Source: Theropithecus gelada (taxonomy: Eukaryota > Chordata > Mammalia > Primates > Cercopithecidae). From it: a stretch of DNA of 64,000 nt. Under the pieces are notes generated by a model, which worked only from the letters and a program-made list of their open reading frames with translations, did no database searches and had not been told where the DNA came from. The stretch covers positions 12,062,159 to 12,126,158 of the forward strand of contig NC_037682.1 in the NCBI RefSeq assembly GCF_003255815.1. The letters run 5' to 3'. This document shows positions 12,475 to 23,977 of this stretch, piece by piece. Positions within the stretch are counted from its first letter, which is position 1. Every line of letters begins with the position of its first letter. Position numbers and translations under genes: made by a program.

Positions 12475-12507
12475 TTAATTACACCAAATACTGTCGTACA
12501 TTGTATG
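12475..12507 (-). CDS. SCGB2A1: SCGB2A1 exon 3, shortened C-terminus
   Basis: After the acceptor TTTTCCAG the exon reads HTMYDSIWCN then TAA at 12475-12477. The last cysteine is retained, so the dimer disulfide should still form. The sequence just after the stop, GAGTAATTAA, looks like the old end of the reading frame shifted by a net two-base loss. Confidence 0.93.
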   Translation of the reverse strand, partial: HTMYDSIWCN

Positions 12508-15500
12508 CTGGAAAACAAAAACAGATTACTTAGGTTTGCAAATTTCACTTACTAAGTCAAATAGTATAACTTGCCTTCTTGTTTTCTTGCATTTGTCCAC
12601 AAACAGCTAACTCCCAGGAAAATTCGCAGTGGAAGAAAAGCCAGCATCCCCTCTCCATTTATTCTGTCCTCTAGGAGACACTTCATAACGCCAAACAGGG
12701 GCCAGGGTTGTAGGACCTCTTCCCTACCAGGGATCCATGTAATACTTTTTTTCTCCAAAAATTCTATTCCTTGAAATAACTTATCCAATAAATATGCTGC
12801 ACATACTATTTGTTGAAGACCTGATCATTTGGACTGTTTCTGATACCACTTTTACAACACAGAATTGTTTAAAAAAAAAAATCTCAGCTCAGATACAAGA
12901 ATGTGATGGTTTTGAGTTATTGTACAGGCATAAAAGGTGGAAATGTTGTAACAGGCTGAGACGCTTCACCATTACCTTTGAGGTCTATGAAATATTGGAG
13001 CTGGGCTGGGTGCGATGGCTCATGCCTGTAATCCCAGCACTTTGGGAAGCCAAGGTGGGCAGATTGCTTGACCCCAGGAGTTTAAACCAATCTGGGCAAT
13101 GTGGCAAAACCCAATCTCTACAAAAAAAAAAAACCAGAAACCATATATATATATATGCTGGATGTGCTAGTGTGCACCTGTAGTTGCAGCTACTCAGGAG
13201 GCTGATGTGGGAGGATCACTTGAGCCCAGGAGATGGAGGCTGCAGTGAACTGTGATTGTACCACTGCACTCCAGCCTGGGCAAAAGAGCAAGACTCTGTC
13301 TCAAAAAAACAAAACAAAAAAATGGAAACAAGAAACATTGGAGTTTTATAATATAAATGATTAATCTGAGGGGTTTTTTTGGTTTGTTTGGGTTTATTGT
13401 TTGTTTGTTTGTTTGTTTTTGAGATGGAGTCTCTCTTTATTGCCCAGGCTGGAGTGCAGTGGCACTATCTTTGCCTACTGCAACCTCTGCCTCCCGGGTT
13501 TAAGCAATTCTCCTGCCTCAGCCACCCAAGTAGCTGGAATTACAGGTGTGCGCAACCATGCCTGGCTAATTTTTGTATTTTTAGTAGAGACAGGGTTTCA
13601 ACATGTTGGCCAGGCTGGTCTTGAACTCCTGACCCTCAAGTGATCCGCCCACCTTGGCCTCCCAAAGTGCTGGGATTACATGTATGAGGGACCGAACCTG
13701 GCTAATCTGAGTTTTTAAAGAAAAAAATGATTCAACCATCCCAAATTGCAGTTAATATTTACTTTTATCCTTGAGCATTTGATATATCTCTAAATTTTCT
13801 ATTATGGAATGTTTTAAATAAAATTTTGGGGTATTAAATAAATTCTTAAAAAAAAAAAAAAACACATAATCCCAGCACTTTGGGAGGCTGAGTGGGCAGA
13901 TCACCTCAGGTCAGGAGTTTGACACCAGCCTGGCCAACATGGTGAAACCTCATCTCTACTTAAAATCAGCTGGGTGTGGTGGCATGTGCCAGTAATCCCA
14001 GCTACTCCAAAGGCTGAGGCTGGAGAATCACTTGAACCCAGGAGGCGGAGGTTGCAGTGAGCCGAGATCGTGCCATTACACTCCAGCCTGAGCAACAAGA
14101 GCTAAACTCCGTCTCAAAAAAAAAAAAAAAAAAAACTCGTAGCCAACACATCTTTATAAACAGAAACACTCAATGTTATAACCATTGACTTTGTTGTAAA
14201 CAATTCTAATTGACTTTGTTGTAAACAATTCTAGCACTCGTGCTATTTCACACCCGTGATCTGCACTTCCCACTTCATGAGGCACTTAATTAAGTGGTGC
14301 ATGATTTCCAGTCATGTGTACTAACAAATCTTGGTTGCTTGGACTTGCATTTTAAATTCTTTATGTTAGGCCAGGAGGGATGGCTCACACCTGTAATCCC
14401 AGCAATTTGGGAGGCCTAGGCTGGCAGATCACCTGAGGCCAGGAGTTCAAGACCAGCCTGGCCAACATGGTGAAACCCCATCTCTACTAAAAATACAAAA
14501 ATTAGCTGGGCATGGTGATGGTACGTGCCTGTAGTCCCAGCTACTCAAGAGTCTGAGGCACAAGAACTGCTTGATCCCAGGAGGCAGAGTTTGCAGTGAA
14601 CGAAGATCATGCCACTATACTCCAGCCTGGGTGACGGAGTGAAACTCCATCTCAAAAAAAATCTTTTTCTTTATTTTAGAAAATGCAGAATTTGCACAAG
14701 TTGTATTTTCTGAGCTAGATAAAAAATAATAAGAATGTTTTTAATATTTGTTTTGTGAAACTAGGAAATGTCTTAGTAGGTTGCTCCTACAAGTGTGTGA
14801 CTCCTTGAGAACCAAATTTTTTCTCTTAATAAAAATGTGCACGTGTCTGGCTGGGCACGGTGGCTCACACCTGTAATTCCAGAATTTTGGGAGGCCAAGG
14901 GAGGCAGATCACTTGAAGTCAGGAGTTTGAGACCAGCTTTGTCAACATGGCAAAACTCCGTCTCTAGTAAAAATACAAAAATTAGCCGGGCATGGTGGCG
15001 CACACCTGTAATCCCAAATACTTGGGAGGCGGAGGCAGGCAATTCACTTGAACCCGGGAAGTGGAGGTTGCAGTGAGCTGAGATTCGTGCCACTACACTC
15101 CAGCCTGGGTGACAGAGCGAAACTCCATCTCAAAAAAAAAAAAATGCAGATGCCTGTCGCTGTGTGTCTGTGTGTCTATACTTGTGTGCTTATGTGTGTC
15201 TGTGTCTGTGTGAGAATGGACTGGTGAGGTCAGAGGTAGATGGGTGATCTCTAAGTCTTGGTTTTCTCCCTTTTGCCTTTTCCATTTATCACTACCTAAA
15301 GATTCTCAGTGTGAAGTGGCAAAGCAGCCTGGAGACAAAGTTTAATGAATTGATATATAAAGTTTAGAGCCCGCTGGTTCTGATCGGTGATTTTCAAAGG
15401 GTACCTAAGAAGAAGCCAAAATTACCATCATCAGTCCGAAGTTTTTCAGAGTTCTATGTGACTGGCTGAGGAAGCACTGCTTGAACTTCCCCATAGCCTC

Positions 15501-17263
15501 CGCGGCGGCCTCGCTGTCTGTGAATTCTTGAAGAAGCTCTTTGTACTCAGGTATAGATATGTCGGAATTGATGGTCTTTTCAACCACATCCTCCAGGAGT
15601 TTGCAGCCAGAATCTGAAAAAAAAAAAAAAAATACACAAGAACATGGGCCATTACCAGAGGTGTGAGCTCATTTTACGGATGAGTTGGGAAAACTGGCTG
15701 TCTTTGTACCTCCAGGGACAGACCGAGGTTCAGAAAGATTTTGGTGCAGGATGTAGAGTTCTCAATTCTGAGAGCATAAACTCAGGCTCTGCAAATTCTC
15801 TCCAACCTCCCAAACCCAGAGAAGCCCAACCCCGTGTATCCTTGGTGAAGAGGACCCTTGAGAAATGAGGTGCTCTGACTGGGGTCACATAGCAAACACC
15901 GGTTGGGCTTTCTTGGTTCAAAGTCATGCAATGCTTCCCTGTTATCATGCCCAGCATCAGCGAGGGTTTCCAAAGATTTCAGATTAATGGGTCTAGGACA
16001 TTGTCCATTAGTTCTATTGACTCTACTGCAATAAAAGGGAATGTGTGACCAGGCAAGGTGGCTCACGCCTGTAATCCCAGCACTTAGGGAGGCCAAGGTA
16101 GGCAAATTGCTTGAGCTCAGGAGTTCAAGACCAGCCTAGACAACATAGGGAGACCTCATCTCTACAAAAAAATTAAAAATTAGCCAGGCATAGTGGTGCC
16201 CACCTGTAGTCCCAGCTACTTGGGAGGCTGAGACAGGAGCATTACTTGCGCCTGGGAAGAAGAGGTTGCAGTGAGCTGAGACCGTGCCATTGCACACCAG
16301 TCCCAGTCCCAGCCTGGGTGACACAGCAGACCCTGTCTCAAACACACACACACACATGAATGGGAAATAGAACTTGTCCATGAAAGGATCTGAGGTCACC
16401 CCCCACTGTAAGGGAGAGGAAAGAGCTCAGGACTTGGCTTCATGTGAGCTGCTTGTGCTCTGGACTTTGTGATTTTCTAGTTTGTTGACTGTGAGCTTGT
16501 CACCCTTCTACGCGTCTGCACCTACCTTGGACACCAATACGGTAGGGTTTGGAATCCACCTTTGCGAATTGCACAAGGCAGGCTACCTATGGAACTACTA
16601 GTGCTGATTCCAGTAGCCGGGGCTTTTGCCTCCCACTGGATCTTCAGTGCTGGAAGGAGACTCCGGGGAGGTGAGTTCTCCTCACCGGTCTGCCTTGAGC
16701 CTGAAGCAACTGGGAGGGAAAGGGCATCCCAGAAGGACCCAGCTCAACTCTGAGAACACAGAGTGAGCCACACAGGGTGAGAGAAACGGGGTCACACTCT
16801 GCAGCCTGGGCCTTCTGTCCTGGGAGGTTTCCTATTTCGTTCCCCATTCAAGGAGACCCACGATTATTTCGTGGTTTCTAAGTGCAGATGCCATCTCTCT
16901 CTTGCCCCACTGAAATCGTTAATTTCAATATTCAATCCTGAGACTCATCCTGGTTTCTATGGTCGCCGTGACCATGGTGAGACCCCGAGTGCCATGATAC
17001 ACCACGTGCAGCTTCAATGCAGGGGACAGCCCACCAGGGCACTGCCCGCTTGATTGTCAGGAACTCACGGGGATCCTAAGGCCTATCACACCCAGGCCCT
17101 TCACACGGGGGTTCATCTGTGCTGGGGATTAAGGGCTGCGAGTTCTTCTACAGGGGCCCAGAATGACAACTCCTAGCCCAGAAGCAGCCGTCTCTGCCCA
17201 GAACTCACCTGCATAGCAGTGCAGAGGGAGGGCCGCCAGCATGAGGATCATTAGCAGCTTCAT
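12475..17263 (-). CDS. SCGB2A1: SCGB2A1 (mammaglobin B / lipophilin C), three-exon gene with early stop
   Basis: Secreted secretoglobin that pairs with SCGB1D proteins in tears and glandular secretions. Exons 17209-17263, 15426-15613 and 12475-12507 (55, 188 and 33 bp) join to 91 codons plus TAA. Residues 1-18 (MKLLMILMLAALPLHCYA) form the signal peptide. The mature part starts DSGCKLLEDVVEKT and continues SIPEYKELLQEFTDSEAAAE, KFKQCFLSQSHRTLKNFG and LMMHTMYDSIWCN. The three conserved cysteines are kept (SGC, KQC, IWC). The human protein, as I recall it, is 95 aa and ends four residues later (MKSN). Here the codon after AAT is TAA, and the remaining human-like bases continue out of frame as 3' UTR. 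Introns (1595 and 2918 bp) are GT-AG. Many Alus sit in intron 2. Confidence 0.95.
13004..13321 (+). mobile_element. Alu (old) in SCGB2A1 intron 2
   Basis: Diverged plus-strand AluJ-like element with a (TA)n expansion at 13146-13156 in its middle A-rich linker. Confidence 0.9.
13399..13702 (-). mobile_element. Alu in SCGB2A1 intron 2
   Basis: Minus-strand Alu with a (TTTG)n start. It lies 78 bases from the plus-strand Alu before it, forming an inverted pair. Confidence 0.92.
13845..14135 (+). mobile_element. Alu, 5'-truncated, in SCGB2A1 intron 2
   Basis: Begins at the ATAATCCCAGCACTT block after an A-run and ends in a long A tail. Confidence 0.88.
14184..14233. repeat. Perfect 25-bp tandem duplication
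   Basis: ATTGACTTTGTTGTAAACAA plus TTCTA occurs twice head to tail (14184-14208, 14209-14233) with no mismatch, in SCGB2A1 intron 2. Confidence 0.95.
14369..14662 (+). mobile_element. Alu in SCGB2A1 intron 2
   Basis: Plus-strand full-length Alu, GGCCAGGAGGGATGG to a short A tail. Confidence 0.92.
14849..15144 (+). mobile_element. Alu in SCGB2A1 intron 2
   Basis: Plus-strand full-length Alu, followed by a TGTG-rich stretch at 15160-15212. Confidence 0.92.
15426..15613 (-). CDS. SCGB2A1: SCGB2A1 exon 2 (helical core)
   Basis: 188 bp after a strong T-rich acceptor (about 15 T then CAG). It starts AT|TCT of Asp-Ser and ends CTG ATG ATG before GTAATT. It carries SGC and KQC cysteines, the latter followed by FLSQSHRT. 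The NxT/S glycosylation site reported in human FLNQS is lost here (Ser replaces Asn), judged against recalled human sequence. Confidence 0.96.
15650..15930 (-). mobile_element. MIR-like remnant in SCGB2A1 intron 1
   Basis: Weak minus-strand MIR wording: CATTTTACGGATGAG, then GGGGTCACATAGCAAAC. Strongly diverged. Confidence 0.4.
16047..16357 (+). mobile_element. Alu in SCGB2A1 intron 1
   Basis: Plus-strand old Alu. Its tail has become a (CA)n run at 16340-16356. Confidence 0.9.
17209..17263 (-). CDS. SCGB2A1: SCGB2A1 exon 1 (signal peptide)
   Basis: ATG at 17261-17263 in CTCGCCATGA. The exon encodes 18 leader residues and one base of the Asp codon before GTGAGTTC. Leader and phase mirror SCGB1D1 exon 1 exactly (55 bp), showing the shared gene plan. 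Confidence 0.95.
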
Positions 17264-17345
17264 GGCGAGGCGGCTGCTGTCTGTGTTCAGTCGTGCGTGG
17301 CAGGGATCAGGGAAGCTGCTGTGGAGGTGAGCGCCCAGCCCTGCT

Positions 17346-17354
17346 CTATTTATT
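17346..17354 (-). promoter_or_regulatory. SCGB2A1: TATA-like element of SCGB2A1
   Basis: AATAAATAG on the minus strand, 83 bases before the ATG, placing the start site near 17320 and giving a 5' UTR of 55-60 bases. Confidence 0.6.
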
Positions 17355-17624
17355 CCCCAGGGAGACACCTTAGTCCCTCCCAGGAATGAAGCAAAGTGTC
17401 AGCCTGGCGTAGGACCAGGACACAATAGGGTGCCCCAAGGGGAGCCCAGCCAGCCTGTGCTCTGTTTGTAGAAATCAAGAAGGCAGTAATATTTGGATCC
17501 CTGACAATTTGGGGACTACAATAATGACACACGGCTTTTAGTAAAATGGATGCAACAGTGTTTTCCACAATATAAAGCAAAACCCAGTGGTGTGATCTTG
17601 CGCTCTCAACACTGTTGTTATTAT

Positions 17625-17727
17625 TGTAGTTGTCTTCTAGTCCTCTTTCCCTTCTTCCTCCTCCTCCTTCTATTCTTTTTCTCCTACTCCTCTTTGTCTT
17701 TTCCTCTTCTTCTCCTTATTCTTCAAG
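17625..17727. repeat. Polypyrimidine tract upstream of SCGB2A1
   Basis: About 100 bases nearly all C/T (CTTCCTCCTCCTCCTTC type) on the plus strand, about 300 bases before the SCGB2A1 start site. Confidence 0.85.
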
Positions 17728-17852
17728 GTACAAACAGTTTCATAACTTGTATATCTGCCGGTCCTGGAATCATCAAATATTTGGGCTACCTGCATCTTCC
17801 TCTGGGAGGCAGACCTTCCTAATCCATAGGCATTTCTTTTTCAGAAAAGTGG

Positions 17853-18175
17853 GATTTTTTTTGTTTTGTTTTTTGGGGTGTTGTTGTTGTTTTGAGACAG
17901 AGTCTTACTCTGTTGTCCAGGCTGGAGTGCAGTGACGCGATCTCAGCTCACTGAAGCTTCTGCCTCCTGGATTCTAGCAATTCTCCTGCCTCAGCCTCCT
18001 GGGTAGCTGGGATTGCAGGCGTGCGCCAGGACACCCAGCTAATCTTTGTATTTTTAGTAGAGACGGGGTTTCACCATTTTAGCCAGGCTGGTCTTGAATT
18101 CCTGACCTCAGGTGATCTGCCCCCCTCAGCCTCCCAAAGTGCTGGGATTACAGGCGTGAGCCACCATGCCCAGCC
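17853..18175 (-). mobile_element. Alu, full length
   Basis: Minus-strand Alu flanked by CAGAAAAGTG at 17843 and 18176. Confidence 0.93.
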
Positions 18176-18571
18176 CAGAAAAGTGCTTTAAGTTTTGGGA
18201 GAAACATTAATATATAACTTCAACTGAAAGCTTCTTGTTATTCTTGTTAAGAATTACAACACTATTTATTTTACAATATATTTATAATTTAATTCGTGCT
18301 TAGTTCTTTGTTAGTCTTTTACGGTTTTCCTTCCACTGGTTGAGAGCATGCTGGGAGTGAGCGGAGTAGCTGACTGCTTGGGTAGGCAGTGCTGGGCAGT
18401 GGGTGGCAATGGGGTTGGTCCATGATGGGATTTAGGTGATGAGATTTGGGCAGGTGTGGGTGTGGATCCCGGAGGCCACATGTAGTCCCGCTGTGTCTTT
18501 AGGCAAGTTACAACGCTGGTCCCTCTGGGCTTCCTTTCTCCATTTACTAAATGGGTATAAGTGACGCTGAA

Positions 18572-18868
18572 TTTTTTTTTTTTTTTTTTTTTTGAGATGG
18601 AGTCTCGCCCCAGGCCGGAGTTCAATGGCACGATCTTGGCGCACTGCAACCTCTGTCTCCCAAGTTCAAGCAATTCTCCTACCTCAGCCTTCTGAGTAGC
18701 TGGGATTACAGGCATGTGACGCGATGCCTGGATAATTTTCATATTTTTAGTAGAGATGGGGTTTCTCCATGTTGGCCAGGCTGGTCTCGAACTCCTGACC
18801 TCAGGTGATGCACACACCTCAGCCTCCCAAAGTGCTGGGATTATAGGTGTGAGCCACCATGCCCAGCC
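18572..18868 (-). mobile_element. Alu, full length
   Basis: Minus-strand Alu with a 22-T start. GCTGAATTTTT repeats on both sides. Confidence 0.93.
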
Positions 18869-18909
18869 ATGATGCTGAATTTTTGTAATGATGATAGATG
18901 CTCTGTAAA

Positions 18910-19233
18910 TTTTTTTTTTTTTTTTTTTTTTTTTGAGATGGAGTCTCACTCTTATTGCCCAGGCTGGAGTGCAGTGGCATGATCTCAGCTCACTGCAACC
19001 TCAGCCTTCCCAGGTTCAAGTGATTCTCCTGCCTCAGCCTCCTGAGTAGCTGGGATTACAGGTGTGCACCACCACACCCAGCTAATTTTTATTTTTATTT
19101 TTATTTTTCTATTTTTAGTAGAGACGAGGTTTCACCATGTTCGCTAGGCTGGTCTCAAACTCCTGACCTTGTGATCCACCCGCCTTGGCCTCCCAAAGTA
19201 CTGGGTTATAGCCGTGAGCCACCTCTCCCGGCC
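18910..19233 (-). mobile_element. Alu, full length
   Basis: Minus-strand Alu with a (TTTTTA)n expansion in the linker. TCTGTAAATTTTT flanks it at 18902 and 19238. Confidence 0.93.
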
Positions 19234-21179
19234 AACAGTCTGTAAATTTTTAATCACATGGCCAAGCATAAGATAATTCTGAATAAATGGCAGTTGCATT
19301 CATGCATGGATCCCTTGTTATCCACATCACTGTTGCTTCATCACAGCTTCTCCTGTGAGCTGGGCCCTGCGCTAGATTCAGTTCTAGAAACAGGTTAGAC
19401 CAGGTGCTTGCTCCTGTTCTAATGAAGGACACAAAGAACAAGACTAAAGATAAGACATGTTAGAGCTATGAGAAAGTGGTCACTGCTGCAAAGAACAGCA
19501 AAATATTCACAACAGCTGAACGCTGTCATAGATGGCTGCCCAGGGTCAGTGGCCTGTAAGTCCCCCAAGGCAGCCTGTAGAGCAGGTGCTGTTTCAGCTG
19601 AGACTTGGATGAGTGGATGGTGATGTCCAGGGACACATCTGGGGAAGAGCATTTCAGGGAGAGGGAACTGCAAGTACAGAAGCTTGAGGACAGATAGCAT
19701 CTGGCAAGGTAAGGGAGGGAAGGAACATGGCCACATAGAATCAGGAGAAGGACGGGACAGCCTCACATGATAGAAACCCTACCCCTGTTTAATTAGGGTC
19801 ACAGTGAAGGTCATAGGAACAAGAAAAACATAGTTGGCTCAGGTAAAAAAAAAAAAAAAAAAAGAAGAAGTAGATGAAACAGCCAGAAGGATGAATCCAT
19901 TGTTAATTCCCTGTGAATGCATTGTTTACTCTCTGGATTACTTGTGACATGTTTCTTTCCACCATTCAGGTGGAGCCTCAGTGGTCAAGAACAAACCTAA
20001 TTTGGGGGAGGACAGAAAGGAGAGGTGTCATTGACTTACCACTGTACACAGCTAACCCTGGCTGGTGGCCTTGTTTCCCAAGGGGAGTGAAGGACCTTGA
20101 TCATGAAATGTGAGACTGTCTCCTCGGCCAGTACTTACTGGGGCTTTGTCTTGTGCCCCAGTCCTTATGGCCCTGCCCTGTCAGTCACCTGCTTACCCAG
20201 AACAGAACTTCAGGAAAGGCCTCTTGGAGCCATCTTGGTTGCGGCAATATGCCTGTTGTTCAAGTCACCAAGACCTCGTCTAGACCCGGCGCCTCCCTCA
20301 CGTTGGCCTGAGCCTCATGCTGGGATTCCAAGTCTGAGTTGCTCAGTGTTCGGTCCACCCCAGCACTCCCATATTCCAGCTCAGTGTCCCAAAATGTGTC
20401 AGAAGCTTGCAAAGAATGACCTCCCCCTGCGTGGGGGTGAATACATCTGGTGACACGGGGTTGGGATTGAGTGAAGGGAACAGTGTGAATCCTCTAAAGG
20501 GACCACACACATCAGAAACGCTTTCTGGTCTCTTCTTTCTGAAATGGGGCTGAGGAAAGGAGAGGCCGTAGCTTCCATGGGGAGTCTACGGCAACCAAGG
20601 AAGAACCCCCTTCCCCTTACACACATGCCCAAGATGCACGTGACGGTGGCGCATTTTTCACACTCCCTCAATTGTCAGAGGAGAACTGTGACCCTGCGTA
20701 CCTCTGAGAGGCCTGGGGAGACACACACAGGAGACTATAAGCCCGGATGGGAAAGGAGAGGTGCAGAGAGAGATGGACGAAGGGCTCTGGAAGGCCAGAG
20801 GAGGGAGATGGTGCCTTCCCTGAAGTGGGAGAAATGTCCTCTGGCTCAGAGAGTGAGGGGAGGCTGTGGGTAGGGAGCAGGTAGGTTAAAGGTGGATAAA
20901 TTCAGAAGATGGGGGAGGTGACTCCCAGAGGAGTCAGATGACTGAAACGTCAGGAAAGGATAAAATCCCTTATCCCATGGGGCAGTCCCATCCCAGCTGG
21001 ACATTCCCAAGACTCCCGGAAGTGAGTGCCTGGGAAGCTGCAGCTCTGCTGAGCGCTGCTGTGCCGCACTTCTGGGTCCCATCTCTGCAGGTTCTGCAGC
21101 CCTTTCTCGTAAGGGTTGGATGGCAGATGGATGGTGGGTGAGGACTCAGAGCCTGACCGCCACTTGTGTTCACATCCCA
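19234..21179. other. Non-genic spacer
   Basis: No exon-like sequence seen. 19360-19740 has the wording of an ancient interspersed repeat (GAAGAGCATTTCAGGGAGAG). An A-run lies at 19845-19863. The open frames here have no family resemblance. Confidence 0.5.
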
Positions 21180-21352
21180 GCTCCTCCGTTTGCTGACTGC
21201 ACCACTGGACAGGAGACTTAATGCTCTGTGTTCCCTTTAAAATGGGAATAGTCATAGAATTGCTGTGAGTCACAAGTGAAGTAAAACGTGGAAAGTCCTG
21301 AGAACAGTGCTTGGCACAAAGCAGGTGCTATCTAAATGTCAGCTGGTAGCCA
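21180..21352 (+). mobile_element. MIR
   Basis: Plus-strand MIR: AAAATGGGAATAGTCATAG, then TTGCTGTGAGTCACAAGTGA and ACAGTGCTTGGCACAAAGCA. Confidence 0.7.
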
Positions 21353-21486
21353 TTATTTTTGGTAATAAAAAAAATGTATTTATGGTAAACTCCAAGGACC
21401 GCTAGGACTGTTCGACACCACTGAAACCTCGGCTTCCACGTGACATTCTCTAAAATATTTGAGTAACTATTCAGATATAAGCTAAA

Positions 21487-21793
21487 TTTTTTTTTTTTTT
21501 TTTTTTTTTTTGAGACAGAGTCTCGCTCCGTCACCCAGGCTGGAGTGCAGTGGCGCGATCTCAGCTCGCTGCAAGCTCCGCCTCCCGGGTTCACGCCATT
21601 CTCCTGCCTCAGCCTTCCGAGTAGCTGGGACTACAGGTGCCCACCACCACGCCTGGCTAATTTTTTGTATTTTTAGCAGAGATGGGGTTTCACCGGGTTA
21701 GCCAGGATGATCTCGATCTCCTGACCTCATGATCCGCCCGCCTCGGCCTCCGAAAGTGCTGGGATTACAGGCGCGAGCCACCGCTCCCAGCTA
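21487..21793 (-). mobile_element. AluY
   Basis: Minus-strand AluY, little diverged. GCTAAATTTT flanks it on both sides (with one A difference). Confidence 0.94.
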
Positions 21794-21895
21794 AAATTTT
21801 GAAGTTTTAAGTTTGAAAACAAAGTTCTGTGTTTCGATCTATATGTATTTTTTTTTCTGTGTTCCCCTTTCCTCAGAGTTTTTTTGGTTTTTTGA

Positions 21896-22201
21896 TTTTT
21901 TTTTTTTTTTTTTTTTTTTGAAACAGGGTCTTTTTCTGTCACCCAGGCTGGAGTACAGTGGTGCCATCTTGGCTCACTGCACTCTCTGTCTCCTGAGTTC
22001 AAGTGATCCTCCTGCCTCAGTCTTTCCAGTAGCTGGGATTACAGGCACACACCACCACACCCAGCTAAGTTTTGTATTTTTGGTAGAGACAGAGTTTCAC
22101 CGTGTTGCTCAGGCTAGTCTCGAACTCCTGGGCTCAAGTGATCTGCCCACCTTGGCCTCCCAAAGTGCTGGGATTATAGGCATGAACTACCACACCTGGC
22201 C
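21896..22201 (-). mobile_element. Alu, full length
   Basis: Minus-strand Alu. CTCAGAGTT before and CTCAGAGCT after mark the target duplication. Confidence 0.92.
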
Positions 22202-22318
22202 TCAGAGCTTTATTGAAATAATTTACAAACAACTTCTCACCCAAGCATATTCTACTTAGTATTACCATATTAATCTTCCCAGAAACCAGTTCCAATTTAT
22301 TTAACATGTTTAGATACA

Positions 22319-22535
22319 TTTTTAAATTTTTTACCCAGCTTTACTAAGGTAAATTGACAAACAAAAATTATTTATATTTATGGTTTATAATATATGTTTT
22401 GATATATATATACATTCTGAAATGATTAATTCAAGCTAATTAGCATACCATCACCTCACATACTTTTTTTTGTGTGTGATAAGAACACTTAAGATCTAAT
22501 TGTTTAGCAACTTTCAGGAAATGTTCAATAAAATA
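22319..22535 (-). mobile_element. L1 3' UTR fragment (L1M type)
   Basis: Minus-strand reading shows AGATCTTAAGTGTTCT, then GTGATGGTATGCTAATTAGC and ATATATCAAAACATATATTA, typical of old L1 3' ends. Confidence 0.65.
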
Positions 22536-22559
22536 TGAATGAAAAACAATTCTGCACCA

Positions 22560-22880
22560 ATTCCTAAATGACAGGCACTGTTGTAAGCCCCTTTGAATCT
22601 CACCGCTGTCATCCTATGAGCAGAGTGACCATACTATTGATTGCAAATGAGGGGCACTTTGGAAATGAAAGGGAACCCGAAATGGGTGGGATGCCAGGAT
22701 AACAATGTAAACCAGGACTGTCCTGAGCAAACTGGATGTGTGATCACCACTCTGTGAAGTGGGCAGATCATTTCACCCCCGCTACCGGAGACGGGACACA
22801 GAGATTCCATGGAACTTTTCGAGACACAGCTAGGAAGTGGCAGAAACAGGATATGAAGCCAGGTGTTCTGGCTCCACAAG
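22560..22880 (-). mobile_element. MIR-like remnant
   Basis: Minus-strand MIR wording: AGACACAGCTAGGAAGTGGC and GATATGAAGCCAGGTG. Confidence 0.5.
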
Positions 22881-22889
22881 CTGCTCTCA

Positions 22890-23665
22890 ACACTTTCCCT
22901 CCTTGGCTGGATCCTGAAAAACCTGCACACCGCGGCTCAGGCGGGTCCTGGTGACCTTGACTCCCACTGCTGCCCTGTGGGAACTTCGTGTGGATTTCTG
23001 CACAAGACTCACAGTTTTCTGCTTGAGAATTATTGAAATAATTTACATTTACTTTGCAATTTTACCTTACAGTAATTTAACTCTTTTACCTTGCTCCCTG
23101 TGGTCTCCACTGCCCTTGCCTTAGTCACGCTGGGTTGAAACACTTCATTCATTCTGGAAACTACATCAAAGCATCTCACACCTTGTGTACTTTGCTGGCG
23201 CTTCCAACTCCCTGGATCTCCCCCTTCCCAGGGACCTGTGGCTCTCCATGGGCAGCTCCGAACTGACATCCGCTGACGCTGACCTGTCCGCTCTGTTCAT
23301 GCTCCTGGAGAACATGGCCTCTGCATGTCCCGCCTCTGTATGACAACATCATATAATAAGTGCTTAATCAATAATTTTGTAATTTATTTTCTGGGTCAAA
23401 ATGTGGTGCTTTACAAGAGTTCACTGATGATATCGCTCATGTTTTAGTACCGGGTCTATTTAGAAAGAGGCACTCATCGACGTTTGAATCTTTAGTAAAG
23501 GCAAGGATTACACACAACACTAACCACACATCTGGGTGACTTCCTGGACACTAACACTAATGTTGTACTTTCCTGGATGATGGCTTTGGGGTCAGGGTGG
23601 GAGGAGACAGGTAAGGGGAGGGGGAGGTAGTTGGAGGCAGTGCCAACTTGGGGCGGGACCACCTT
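22890..23665. other. Non-genic spacer
   Basis: Unique-looking sequence with no recognisable exon, RNA gene or repeat. Confidence 0.5.
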
Positions 23666-23677
23666 AGTGTTCCTTTT

Positions 23678-23977
23678 TTTTTTTTTTTTTTTTGAGACAG
23701 AGTCTTACTCTGTCACCCAGGCTGGAGTTCAGTGGTTCAATCTCCATCTCAGCTCACTGCAACCTCTGCCTCCTGGATTCAAACGATTCTCATGCCTCAA
23801 TCAAGTAGCTGGGACTATAGGCGCACACCACCATGGCCAGCTAATTTTTGTATTTTTAGTAGAGATGGGTTTTCACTATGTTGGCCAGGCTAGTCTCAAA
23901 CTCCTGACCTCAAGTGATCCACCCACATCGGCCTCCCAAAGTGCTGGAATTACAGGCGTGAGCCACCACGCCAGCCC
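23678..23977 (-). mobile_element. Alu, full length
   Basis: Minus-strand Alu flanked by AGTGTTCCTTTT at 23666 and 23978. Confidence 0.94.
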
